A program made the position numbers and the translations under genes. 64,000 bases of DNA from Mycoavidus cysteinexigens_B (GTDB lineage Bacteria > Pseudomonadota > Gammaproteobacteria > Burkholderiales > Burkholderiaceae). Of the stretch, positions 25,601 to 33,792 are shown one piece after another (position 1 is the first letter of the stretch; the number at the start of each line of letters is the position of its first letter). The stretch spans positions 124,001 to 188,000 of the forward strand of contig JASSUG010000002.1 in assembly GCA_031963465.1 (NCBI GenBank), written 5' to 3'. The notes under the pieces are model-generated. The model had not been told where the DNA came from, searched no databases, and saw nothing but the letters and a program-made list of their open reading frames with translations.

Positions 25601-26486
25601 TTAGCGCCAGCGCGACTGTCGTGGGTTTATACGTATTTGCGTTAAGAGCGGGCAAGGCATCATCTAACTGCTGCTGAATCTCGCTCTGCTGCATTTGCCA
25701 TAGGCTACGGGCCGCGGCAAACAAAGTCATCAGCGGCGGCGCTGACACAGCAGCATTGTGCCCGCAGGCTTGATCTATAGTGTTAAGCTGATTTGCGCCG
25801 AACATCAGCCGGGCTAACGGTTTTTGTGCGCACCGCGCAAACTCTTCAGCCAGCGTTGCAGGTCCGGCCCCATGCTCAACCAGCCAAGCTGCAAACTCGG
25901 CATGAGCAGCAGCGGCCGGCTCAATCCGCGTACGCCAAAATTCCACGGCTAGCTCAAAACGCACTATTTCGTCATCTGTTTGCAGTTCGCAGTCAAATGG
26001 CATGCCGGCCGCAAAAGGCGCTTCTTGCAGCGCGCGCTGGCAAAACGCATGGACCGTATAAATTGCCGCTTGGTCAAAACGGTGTAATGCGTATTCAAGC
26101 CTGAGCTTTGCTTGAGCGCGCGTCATCTTGCTCTGCTCTATCACAGCCAGTAAGCCGATCATAAAAGGATCGTCGCAGGCGGCCACTTTTGTCAGTACGT
26201 GGACGAGTTCAGTCAAACGGCTACGAATCCGCTCATGGAGTTCAGCGGTCGCCGCTTTAGTAAACGTAACGACAAGAATGTGCTCAACATCGAGCGCTCT
26301 CTCAACTAAAAGACGCACATATAGAGCGCAAATATTCCAGGTTTTACCCGTGCCAGCGGATGCCTCGATCAAATTGACGCCATCAAGCGGGCACTTGAAT
26401 GCATCAAACTCATCGCCATCACGCTGCTGCGTAGCGCTCACCGCATTTGCTTCGATGCGCGCACGCTCAAACGAAATATCGTCCAC
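22653..26486 (-). CDS. recB: Exodeoxyribonuclease V subunit beta
   Basis: 1277-residue 3'-5' helicase-nuclease of RecBCD. Walker A ASAGTGKTW is at about 42-50, DEFQDTDPVQFEI is motif II, and VHKAKGLEYAVV is a late helicase motif. The C-terminal nuclease domain keeps VIDLVF and ADWKSNHLG, the Asp-Asp-Lys site that cuts DNA and loads RecA. Length is normal. The start appears to be GTG at 26486. A 121-bp gap with a small hairpin (CCCCTTT/AAAGGGG near 26540-26561) separates it from recC; it lacks a U-tract and may only modulate readthrough. Confidence 0.94.
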   Translation of the reverse strand: MDDISFERARIEANAVSATQQRDGDEFDAFKCPLDGVNLIEASAGTGKTWNICALYVRLLVERALDVEHILVVTFTKAATAELHERIRSRLTELVHVLTKVAACDDPFMIGLLAVIEQSKMTRAQAKLRLEYALHRFDQAAIYTVHAFCQRALQEAPFAAGMPFDCELQTDDEIVRFELAVEFWRTRIEPAAAAHAEFAAWLVEHGAGPATLAEEFARCAQKPLARLMFGANQLNTIDQACGHNAAVSAPPLMTLFAAARSLWQMQQSEIQQQLDDALPALNANTYKPTTVALALSSWARYFDEGNPSIALGEKAELLTASVLEKRTKKGCTVPSHAFFKLADELVSALHTAATLNRAHWLSLLSAWLSWAGGALREKKRTQRVMSFNDLLTHLHGALNQHPGLVRALRRRYAAALIDEFQDTDPVQFEILSQIFAPHGPLFLVGDPKQAIYSFRAADLHTYLLARKEAYACYTLTVNQRSSAALIAACNRIFSANPAAFVLPGLDYRSVRAHTRARDLFIEPPRLRLVSAKQLEPETKAQTPDCRVWLLPHGDAILTKPQALKAAANACAAEIARLLSIGTAAPMSEGATTIGAAPLSAGQIAVLVQTHRQGSLMKQALAEWGVGSVELAQVSVFETQDAAHLEHILLAIDAPGDLRRLRTALATDWIGLDALALNAMDANERALLEPNLHLWAQGQSEGWAEWIDRFAHYRMLWHERGFAFMWRTLLRALRIAQRIAVSPNGERRLTDLNHLAELVQAHAAQQAGIEPVLRWLATQRAAPKGGDEAQLRLESDRDLVQIVTVHKAKGLEYAVVFCPFLNDGAIRTAPSNKLPSAREYHDEQGHAVIHYGPDQADEDRAKEAAGVEHSAERVRLIYVALTRAVYRCYIVAGLYISGPQGSTKQARQSMLNWLVAGAGYDFSSWLVKPPAEDEIVARWQALANGDPVLDTAELDAINPKKRIEGKFITIEPLPRPTQHTLKPLSLAPRAVLRARVMRRPSFVSWRLASFSSLLSHARPVESAAVSAAASPSAGADDIVHFPRGAAAGEYLHRLFELTDFTTSASWPAAIERVLQERKLPAGAEPTASVAMMTRLLSDLAMTELVPGLRLATVAENHIFRELEFTFTVHALDLSALRLLLKTHGYLDLDFEASELTGYMKGVIDLVFEHEGRFWIADWKSNHLGNTVEHYNQAALQAAMAAHGYDLQALLYTLALHRYLRIKQPDYDYLRHCGGYLYLFVRGVRPDWQVEGQAAGVYHHKPTAAMIDALDRLMAGERS

Positions 26487-26607
26487 AAATCCGCCGTCTT
26501 GCGTACATATGCTTTTTCCAAAATGGTTCTAAAGTACTTACCCCTTTTCTCAAGAAAGGGGGACCTATTTCTATCTGTATAGGACAATTTAAAGCTTGAC
26601 TTGCGCT

Positions 26608-29600
26608 TTAGCTGCCAGTTCGCTCAAGGTGCTCGTTCAGCGGCATCAATACGGCTCGCGCAAGCGCCTTAAAAGACGCATCCAAAGCCCCTTCCGGCGG
26701 TTCTCCGCGCAGCATCAGCTGCAGCCATGCATCATCCATTTCAGCCACGGTTTGCCGCGCTGTTTGATTGCCAGCCCACATTCTACGAGCGGCTTCCTCT
26801 CCATCATTGATAAAAGCCCATGCGCTTTTTGGGAAAAAATACAGCGGCGCACAGCAGCCTGCACGATAAAGCGCAATTAATTCAGCCAAATAGGTCGGGG
26901 CGTCATTCACCGTGTTTAAAGTAAAACTCATCGAGTTGCCCAGCCATACTGTGCGCAGCTTCACCCCCGCCGGAGCCATCACACATAAAACTAGATGACG
27001 CAGCCATGCGCCAAGATAATCACGTGCGCCAGGCCGCCCATGGCGATACAGAATCAACCCGTCTTGACTAACATCATGCAATACCCCCAGCAACTGCAGC
27101 CGGCTATCTCCGCCCGCCGCGGCACTGCGCTCACCTAACAAGCATGGGACAGCAGGCCATCTTGGCTCGAGTTCAAGCGTAAACGGATAGCTCACCACTC
27201 CAGCTGTCCGGGCCAGACGAATGCGCGCAGCAAGTGCTGCCAGTGCATCCAATTCGCGCCTGCACACAAATGCGCCGGTGGCGCCATTCGGTAGCTCAGG
27301 ACTGGCTTGCGCAATACGGCGCGCGCGCTCGAATAAAACCGGCGGCACCCCCTGAGTTTGATTGGCCTCGATGTCTGCGGGTTGCTCTCCGATGGCCAGC
27401 AACAGAGGCAACAGACGTTTTGCCAATGCATCACGCCCAGCATACTCTAGGGTGAACGGCTCAAAATCGGATAGCTCATACTGGGCACGGGCCAGGGCGA
27501 GGCCCAGTCTATCGCGCAATAATGCCCGCACGGGATGTTGCCAGAAGCGCTCGAAATCATCAAAGAGGATTTCCTGGCTTTCTTCTAGCGGCAGCGGTGC
27601 ACTAAAAAATGCCGCTGCACTCCCCTCAGCGGCAGGCGCATTGAGTGAGTTAAGCGCTGTGGCAATTTCCGCGCGATCTGCATCATAAGTAAAAAGCGCG
27701 CCATCATTGCTTAGATATTCGGCAGAGAAAGATTGCAACGGATGCTCAATCACAAAGCGCTTGCGCGCCGCCGCCATTTCAGTCTGCGTAGCCTCTGGCC
27801 CAGCCAACGCCTGACTTAGATAATCCAATAATTCACTCACCACAGCAGCACTGGGCAGTGGCGTGTTATCACGAATACTACGGCCAGTATAAGCCAGCAA
27901 TAAACAATCGCGCGCGGCAAGCACCAAATCAAGAAATAAAGTACGTTCATCATCGCGCCGTTGGCGATCTCCCGGCTGGCTGAAACTAGCCATCAGGTCA
28001 AATTCATCTGTCCGCACCTTACCCGGCAACACCCCCTCCCCCATATCAAGCAGACAGACGACACGATAGGGCAGACCCCGCAAGCTGGTCAGCGCAGAGA
28101 ATGTCACACCCCCCGTTGGCACCCCGCCCCGCACTGGCTGATGCAGCACGCGGCCAAGCGCCAAGCGCAGTACGGCTGCTGATACAGGCTGTTTTGTGCC
28201 CCCTGCTGCCATTGCCTCAGTGAGCTCTATAATCGTAGCGCGTAAATCAGCGATGGGTTGGGCTGATTCAGTATCGGTTACGAAAAAACGCTCGATGGCA
28301 TTGAGCAAAACAATGCGCCAGGCAGCTGCCGGGCGAGCCAACGCGCATTCATCCGCCAGGGCAGCCAGATCATCAATGAACCGTGACAAAGAACCTAACA
28401 GGCTAGCCTGAGCGCCGCTGACAGAGAGTATCGGCAAATACCCTTCAATCGGCAGCGCCCCAGCGGGCAAAGCATAGCCAAGATAGAGCCGCATTAAGGC
28501 GTCGGCAAAAGTGTGGCGTTCTGGTGCACTGAGGCTGTCATGACTACTCAGGGTCTCATTGGATGGCGCCAGACCGCGCTGGGCAAGCGCTGTGGCAAGC
28601 CATAATCGGAGCGTTTCGAAGACCGCGGCATCACTCCCGTCCTGGGTGTGCATCGAGGCGGCAGCATCGATCTGAGTTTGGTCCGCTTGGCGAATTTCAT
28701 AACGCGCAGCCAGTGCGTCAGTGCGTAGCCATTCGATTAAATTCGCCACGCCAACGTTGCGTGCCGGCAGGTCGAGCATTTCGTACAAAACGCGCGCCAT
28801 CGGGTTGGTGTGTAAAAGCGGTAACCCTGTAATGCTATAAGGAATACGGCGCTTGCCATCAGTCGCGCCGAACACCGCATCAATCAGCGGGGCGGCGGCG
28901 GCCAAATTAGGCAATACCACCAGCACCTCGGACGGCGTCCATGCAAGGTTTTCATCCAATAGCGCGAGTAGCCGGTCATGCAACACTTCAAGCTGGCGCA
29001 CTAGACTATGGCAAACATGCACTTCAACGCCGGTCGCAGCCTCCTCGCCTGCCGCTGGCGGCACTGGCCACTGCTGCAAATTGAGTACAGCATTTTGTAA
29101 CGCTGCGAGCCAAGTCGGGGCATCGTTTTCAATATAGTGCGCAGTCTCGCTACTGACTGTGCCTTCGCTTAGCTCTTGCAATAAATGCAACTGTGCCTGT
29201 GTTTGCCGACCCCATTCAGCCAGTAGCAGATTGCCGGTTTCGTGATAATCAGCCTTGTTGTCTAGTGCCAGTTCAGCCACCCGAGCCGCATCGACGATGT
29301 CATACCAATATTCACGGCAAGGGTTCATCACATATAGGCGCACCTCGATCCAGCGCGCCAGCTCACGCAATAGAGCAATATGCAATGGCGGCATTGCAGG
29401 TAAAGCGAAGATACTCACAGATTTAGGCCAACCGGCACGCGCAACGCTCTCTGAACTCAGCGTAGAGGCTTCATTGAGAAAGCGATAGGCGCCGGGTGCG
29501 CTCTCGCCTGGTGCTGCCAACTCAGCAAAGATTAAACGCCATAATTGTGCTTGCCAGCACTCATCGCTTTGCCAGGTAGCACCTAGGCCAAGATCATTTG

Positions 29601-30093
29601 GCATCTGGCTTGGCGCCATCGAGCGCCGAGCCATCAGCGAGCGCCCTTCGCACCAAGCGGTAAGCCAGTCTGGGCGGTAGGTTAGATATTGATCAAAGAG
29701 CACTGCCACACGCTCGGCAAACTCATAGCGCATGGTATCGTCGGCCGCCTGCAAATACGCACCAAGTCGCTCCTTATCCTCATGCGGCCATGTGCGTGCA
29801 TCCAACCAATGATAGCAATGCCATACCAACCGCTCTGGCGCAAAGGGAGAATGCTTAGGAATCTCATAGATGCGGCCGATTTGTGCCCATAGCCACTGTG
29901 CTAAATAAGCAAAATCGACGTTCATGCAGATGCCAAAGCGCGTAGCAATATCTAATTCAAGTCGACGGCGCAGGGCAACGCTAGGCACAATAATAGAAGT
30001 GGCACACCAAGGATCGGACTGATCAGCGGCCAGGTTATCCAGCAAAGCATCCGTCAGCGCTTCATAGCGATTTGAATAAAACAGCTTAAGCAT
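26608..30093 (-). CDS. recC: Exodeoxyribonuclease V subunit gamma
   Basis: 1161-residue RecC, the subunit that scans for Chi and holds the complex together. The N-terminus MLKLFYSNRYEALTDALLDNL and internal FSALTSLRGLPYRVVCLLDMGEGVLPG are family hallmarks. It has the inactive helicase/nuclease-like fold. It overlaps the end of chaB by 8 bp. With recB and recD downstream the complete enzyme is encoded, which is notable because many reduced endosymbionts have lost it. Confidence 0.94.
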   Translation of the reverse strand: MLKLFYSNRYEALTDALLDNLAADQSDPWCATSIIVPSVALRRRLELDIATRFGICMNVDFAYLAQWLWAQIGRIYEIPKHSPFAPERLVWHCYHWLDARTWPHEDKERLGAYLQAADDTMRYEFAERVAVLFDQYLTYRPDWLTAWCEGRSLMARRSMAPSQMPNDLGLGATWQSDECWQAQLWRLIFAELAAPGESAPGAYRFLNEASTLSSESVARAGWPKSVSIFALPAMPPLHIALLRELARWIEVRLYVMNPCREYWYDIVDAARVAELALDNKADYHETGNLLLAEWGRQTQAQLHLLQELSEGTVSSETAHYIENDAPTWLAALQNAVLNLQQWPVPPAAGEEAATGVEVHVCHSLVRQLEVLHDRLLALLDENLAWTPSEVLVVLPNLAAAAPLIDAVFGATDGKRRIPYSITGLPLLHTNPMARVLYEMLDLPARNVGVANLIEWLRTDALAARYEIRQADQTQIDAAASMHTQDGSDAAVFETLRLWLATALAQRGLAPSNETLSSHDSLSAPERHTFADALMRLYLGYALPAGALPIEGYLPILSVSGAQASLLGSLSRFIDDLAALADECALARPAAAWRIVLLNAIERFFVTDTESAQPIADLRATIIELTEAMAAGGTKQPVSAAVLRLALGRVLHQPVRGGVPTGGVTFSALTSLRGLPYRVVCLLDMGEGVLPGKVRTDEFDLMASFSQPGDRQRRDDERTLFLDLVLAARDCLLLAYTGRSIRDNTPLPSAAVVSELLDYLSQALAGPEATQTEMAAARKRFVIEHPLQSFSAEYLSNDGALFTYDADRAEIATALNSLNAPAAEGSAAAFFSAPLPLEESQEILFDDFERFWQHPVRALLRDRLGLALARAQYELSDFEPFTLEYAGRDALAKRLLPLLLAIGEQPADIEANQTQGVPPVLFERARRIAQASPELPNGATGAFVCRRELDALAALAARIRLARTAGVVSYPFTLELEPRWPAVPCLLGERSAAAGGDSRLQLLGVLHDVSQDGLILYRHGRPGARDYLGAWLRHLVLCVMAPAGVKLRTVWLGNSMSFTLNTVNDAPTYLAELIALYRAGCCAPLYFFPKSAWAFINDGEEAARRMWAGNQTARQTVAEMDDAWLQLMLRGEPPEGALDASFKALARAVLMPLNEHLERTGS

Positions 30094-30331
30094 TCGATTT
30101 TTTCTTTGGCACCCATTGACCGCTGTTAGTGTCTTTTTGATAGGAGCGCTTGACCGCTGCCCACGCTACTTTGTGCGCAGTTTCCTCTTGTGAAGCGTTA
30201 TCTCTACGGTCTTTCTGATCACGATATTCGTCCCACGCATGATTGAAAGCTTCTTTGTAAATTTCCTGTGCATGCTGAGGGAGATGCGCGCGCACACTTT
30301 CGGGTAAATCATTGATCTCTCTATAAGGCAT
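30086..30331 (-). CDS. ChaB family protein
   Basis: Small (81 aa) ChaB-domain protein beginning MPYREINDLPESVRAHLPQHAQ and containing YKEAFNHAWDEY and AHKVAWAAVKRSYQK, the two conserved helical blocks of the family. ChaB was named for linkage to the ChaA cation antiporter in E. coli, but its biochemical role is unclear. The ATG at 30331 is preceded by GGAG; the frame goes on upstream without such a site. It overlaps recC, so it may serve as the first gene of the recCBD operon. Confidence 0.85.
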   Translation of the reverse strand: MPYREINDLPESVRAHLPQHAQEIYKEAFNHAWDEYRDQKDRRDNASQEETAHKVAWAAVKRSYQKDTNSGQWVPKKKSNA

Positions 30332-30436
30332 AGCGTTCTCCGAAAAACAACCCGAATAACAGAATACCACTTTCACAAAAATACGCTAGACTCTTACCCT
30401 CCGCCTGGTGGAGGCGTACCTGCTTTTTTCATCTCC

Positions 30437-32674
30437 ATGCGCTACTCAACACAAATTAAAAAGTTCTTATATAGCCAATATTTTTATGGCGGGCTACGCA
30501 TTGCGTTTGGCATTTCGTTGCCGGCGGTGTTAATGCTTGCGCTATTTCACGACCGAGCGCTAGGTTTTACCATCGCCACCGGCGCGCTTGGCGTGTGCGC
30601 AGTGGATAAACCAGGACCCCTTAAGCATAAACATAACGATATGCTGCTTTGCTCGCTGCTTGGTTTTTTGGCGGCATTTGCAACCGGCATTGCGACCGGC
30701 GCCTCGCTACCGCTATGGGTGACCATTGCGCCCTTAAGCTTTGCGCTGTCAATGTTGGTGGTGTATGGCGATAAGTGGCTACAAATTAGCTTTGCCACGC
30801 TCTTTATGATGATTGCTACCCTTGGCAACCATTTCACTGTCTTAGAGGCACTCATGAACGCCGCTTGGTTATTGCTTGGCGGACTTTGGTATACCTATTG
30901 GAGTACGTTAGTTAACCGCTGGCAAGCCGAGCGTATCGAACAGCAATCGATTGCCGAAAGCATGTTTGCGACAGCCGAATATCTGCGCGCCCGCGCCGAT
31001 TTTTACAAACTGAATAACGATCTTGACGAGTGCCAGCGGCAACTCGTGCTTAAACAAATTGCCGCCATCGATAAACACGACGTCGCGCGAGGCATTGTAC
31101 TGCGCAATCTGCCTGTGCTGCGCGCAGGACAGCTCGATGTACGGCGCACCATGCTTTTTAATCTTTTTATCAATATTGTAGATCTGCATGAAACCGTGGT
31201 TGCCGCACACGTAGATTACACTTTAATGCGCACTGTATTTGCAGATTCAGATGTGCTTATTTTTTTCCACGATTTTCTACGAAAATGCGCCCGCGATCTT
31301 GAAAATATTGGGCTTGCCATATCGCAAAACAGCGCTTCGCAACAACTTGTCACCCTCAAAACTGAACTGCGCGCCCTTGAATTTGAAATTGAGGTTATGC
31401 GCAAAAAAGCCTTCCCGGCACAAGAACCTGAAGCTTATGCCATGCTCGTCGCCGCTTTCCGGCGCGTCTGGAGTGTCTCAAGGCTGCTCAATAAAATGCA
31501 TCGCAATACGCGCAGCGATAATCCTCAGCCCACCACTGAATTACAACTTGATAAAGCCTTGCAGCATTTCTTGCAGCGCCAGCATGTGCCGCTGCGGCAG
31601 ATTTTTTCAAATTTGAAAATCGCCTCACCTAGCTTTAGGCATGCGCTACGCGTGAGCATCGCCGTGGCACTCGGACTGTGGATCGGCACACTACTGCCTC
31701 TGACTAATGCGTATTGGATCTGCTTAACCATCGTGATCATTATGAAACCGGGGTTTTCTCTCACTAAACAACGCAATACGCAACGGTTGATTGGCACCGT
31801 GATTGGCTGTGCTGCGAGCGTTGCTTTGATTTTGCTAGTGAAATCCCCTGTCACTCTACTACTCGTGATGTTCGCGTGCATGGTCATGAGCTATAGCCTG
31901 GTGCTTTTTAACTATACTGCAAGCGTAGTTTTTACGTCTTCTTATGTCCTACTTTTATATCATCTACTCGCACCAGAAGGCATGAGACTGATTGCTGAGC
32001 GTGCACTCGATACCGCTATTGGCGGCGCCATTGCGCTTGGCATTAGCCACCTATTTCCATATTGGGAATATCGCGTAATGAAACCGCTGGTCAAAGAAAT
32101 GATTGCCTCAATGCGGCAATATTTCGACGCCATCTGCATAGGCGCCGGCAAACCAGCCACGACTAACGCGCTACTTGCTTCCCCCGCCATCAGCAACGAC
32201 TTCCGCTGTCGGTTGGCGCGTAAAAATACACAGATCGCCTTTGCCAATCTAGGCAATGCATTTGCTCGCATGATGTTAGAACCTAAGGTACAACAAAAAT
32301 TCGTAGCTGAATTAAATGACTTATTAGTCCAAAGCCATACACTCGCCTCACAAATGGCGGCAGCCGCACCCTTATTAGCGGCAGACGGCACAGCTGACAA
32401 CCCTGCGCTCGCCCATGCCCTGAGCGCAATACGCGAAAATCTGATGCAAGCAGAAGCAGGCGCGCAGGTAGAAAGTGATTTTGCGCAGATCAAAAAAGAG
32501 CTAACGCGCAGATTGGACGCAATGGTCATCGAGGCCGAACAAGCGAGTACTGAGCCTAATGAAATCGTACAAGAATTAAAGCTGCTTGCACTCCAGTGCA
32601 AACAGATGCTTACTGTATCGCAATTAATCTGTAAAGATGCAGGCGCGATTCAACTGCCTGCTCCAACACATTGA
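30437..32674 (+). CDS. FUSC-family inner membrane protein (YccS/aromatic acid exporter-like)
   Basis: 745-residue membrane protein with the FUSC-family plan: an N-terminal cluster of hydrophobic helices (~20-145), a soluble helical region (~150-400), a second cluster (~405-530, including SIAVALGLWIGTLLPLTNAYWICLT-type sequence) and a soluble C-terminus. Related proteins (YccS, YhfK, AaeB) are proposed efflux proteins for aromatic acids or similar compounds. No substrate can be assigned. It stands alone, divergent from chaB. Confidence 0.8.
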   Translation: MRYSTQIKKFLYSQYFYGGLRIAFGISLPAVLMLALFHDRALGFTIATGALGVCAVDKPGPLKHKHNDMLLCSLLGFLAAFATGIATGASLPLWVTIAPLSFALSMLVVYGDKWLQISFATLFMMIATLGNHFTVLEALMNAAWLLLGGLWYTYWSTLVNRWQAERIEQQSIAESMFATAEYLRARADFYKLNNDLDECQRQLVLKQIAAIDKHDVARGIVLRNLPVLRAGQLDVRRTMLFNLFINIVDLHETVVAAHVDYTLMRTVFADSDVLIFFHDFLRKCARDLENIGLAISQNSASQQLVTLKTELRALEFEIEVMRKKAFPAQEPEAYAMLVAAFRRVWSVSRLLNKMHRNTRSDNPQPTTELQLDKALQHFLQRQHVPLRQIFSNLKIASPSFRHALRVSIAVALGLWIGTLLPLTNAYWICLTIVIIMKPGFSLTKQRNTQRLIGTVIGCAASVALILLVKSPVTLLLVMFACMVMSYSLVLFNYTASVVFTSSYVLLLYHLLAPEGMRLIAERALDTAIGGAIALGISHLFPYWEYRVMKPLVKEMIASMRQYFDAICIGAGKPATTNALLASPAISNDFRCRLARKNTQIAFANLGNAFARMMLEPKVQQKFVAELNDLLVQSHTLASQMAAAAPLLAADGTADNPALAHALSAIRENLMQAEAGAQVESDFAQIKKELTRRLDAMVIEAEQASTEPNEIVQELKLLALQCKQMLTVSQLICKDAGAIQLPAPTH

Positions 32675-32696
32675 AAAAGCACAGCAAATGCCCGTT

Positions 32697-33632
32697 TTAG
32701 TGGCTTGACTGTTTTAACTTTAATGTTGCAATTTTCTCATCAGAAAGTTGGGTGACTTGTTTGATGAAATTTAAGGGAGTGCTTGCTGCCAACATATTTT
32801 CAGCAATGGTGAGAGCCATTTGAAGCCCACCTTCTTGCAAACCCTTTTGCTGGCCTTCTTGCAAACCCTTTTGCCGTCCTTCTTCAATTAAATAATGTGC
32901 AGCAGACATAATGTCCTCCTGATAATGTGGTGCAATGTTAATCATAGATTGGACAAAATTTTTATCCAATCCTTGGCCTTCTTTTGCTAGATAATATAGC
33001 AATGCCTTTCTCTTTTCAATAGATAATGGATAGCGTTCAAAAAGCTCAAAAATTTTAGGTGCTAGCTGCTGCAAATCCAAGCTATGAATATACTTTTGGG
33101 CTAATTTCAATACCGCACAACGTTTATGCGTCATCAAGATATCGTCTGCTATTGCCGTCAAATCGATCAATTGGATGGGCTTGATCAACGCAAACATTTC
33201 TTGTGCCAATGGCTTATCTCGAAAGCAATCCAAAAGATTAAGCGGGCCTCGATAAGCAGTTGTGCCGCGATAAAAAATAATCGGAAATACAGCCGGTAAT
33301 TGCGTGTCACCCTGATTAAGATGCTGTTTCATGATCGCGCTTTGGTAGCGCCACAACTTAAAAGGCGTAAGCTTGCCCACAGCACTTTCATGCTCGAGCA
33401 AAATATATGCCACTCCTTGGCCTTTGAGCACACGGATTGAATAAACGATATCGCAATAATGCTGGCTTAAATCACCTTCAACAAATGCGCCGGGTGCAAG
33501 AGCCAGCGTATTAAAATCAAACTGTCGTTGCAAAGAAGAAGGCAAGTGGATTTGCAAAAATTCTCTGGCGATATCCACCTCCATCAAGAAAAGTTTGAAC
33601 AATGCATCATGTGGCATCGATAGTGTATTCAT
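32697..33632 (-). CDS. Rpn-family recombination-promoting nuclease/putative transposase
   Basis: 311-residue Rpn (YhgA-like) protein with a PD-(D/E)xK nuclease core. It opens HDALFKLFLMEVDIAREFLQ; the core is YCDIVYSI followed by YILLEHES, which supplies the Asp and Glu. Rpn proteins cut DNA and promote RecA-independent recombination, and newer reports link them to phage defence. Near the C-terminus a short QKGLQEG unit is repeated, a low-complexity feature common in this family. The gene is intact and solitary. Confidence 0.85.
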   Translation of the reverse strand: MNTLSMPHDALFKLFLMEVDIAREFLQIHLPSSLQRQFDFNTLALAPGAFVEGDLSQHYCDIVYSIRVLKGQGVAYILLEHESAVGKLTPFKLWRYQSAIMKQHLNQGDTQLPAVFPIIFYRGTTAYRGPLNLLDCFRDKPLAQEMFALIKPIQLIDLTAIADDILMTHKRCAVLKLAQKYIHSLDLQQLAPKIFELFERYPLSIEKRKALLYYLAKEGQGLDKNFVQSMINIAPHYQEDIMSAAHYLIEEGRQKGLQEGQQKGLQEGGLQMALTIAENMLAASTPLNFIKQVTQLSDEKIATLKLKQSSH

Positions 33633-33792
33633 TCTGCCCTCGCCGTGTAATGAGTTGGTTTATTCTGACTCGATCGGACTCGGATGAACACCTAGCCGGA
33701 TGGCTAATTTTGTGGCTGATGAATCGATTCATTTTGTACCAGACCACCCCGTTTTTGTACAATAGAGCAAACAATCCTTTTTCCGCACTCAC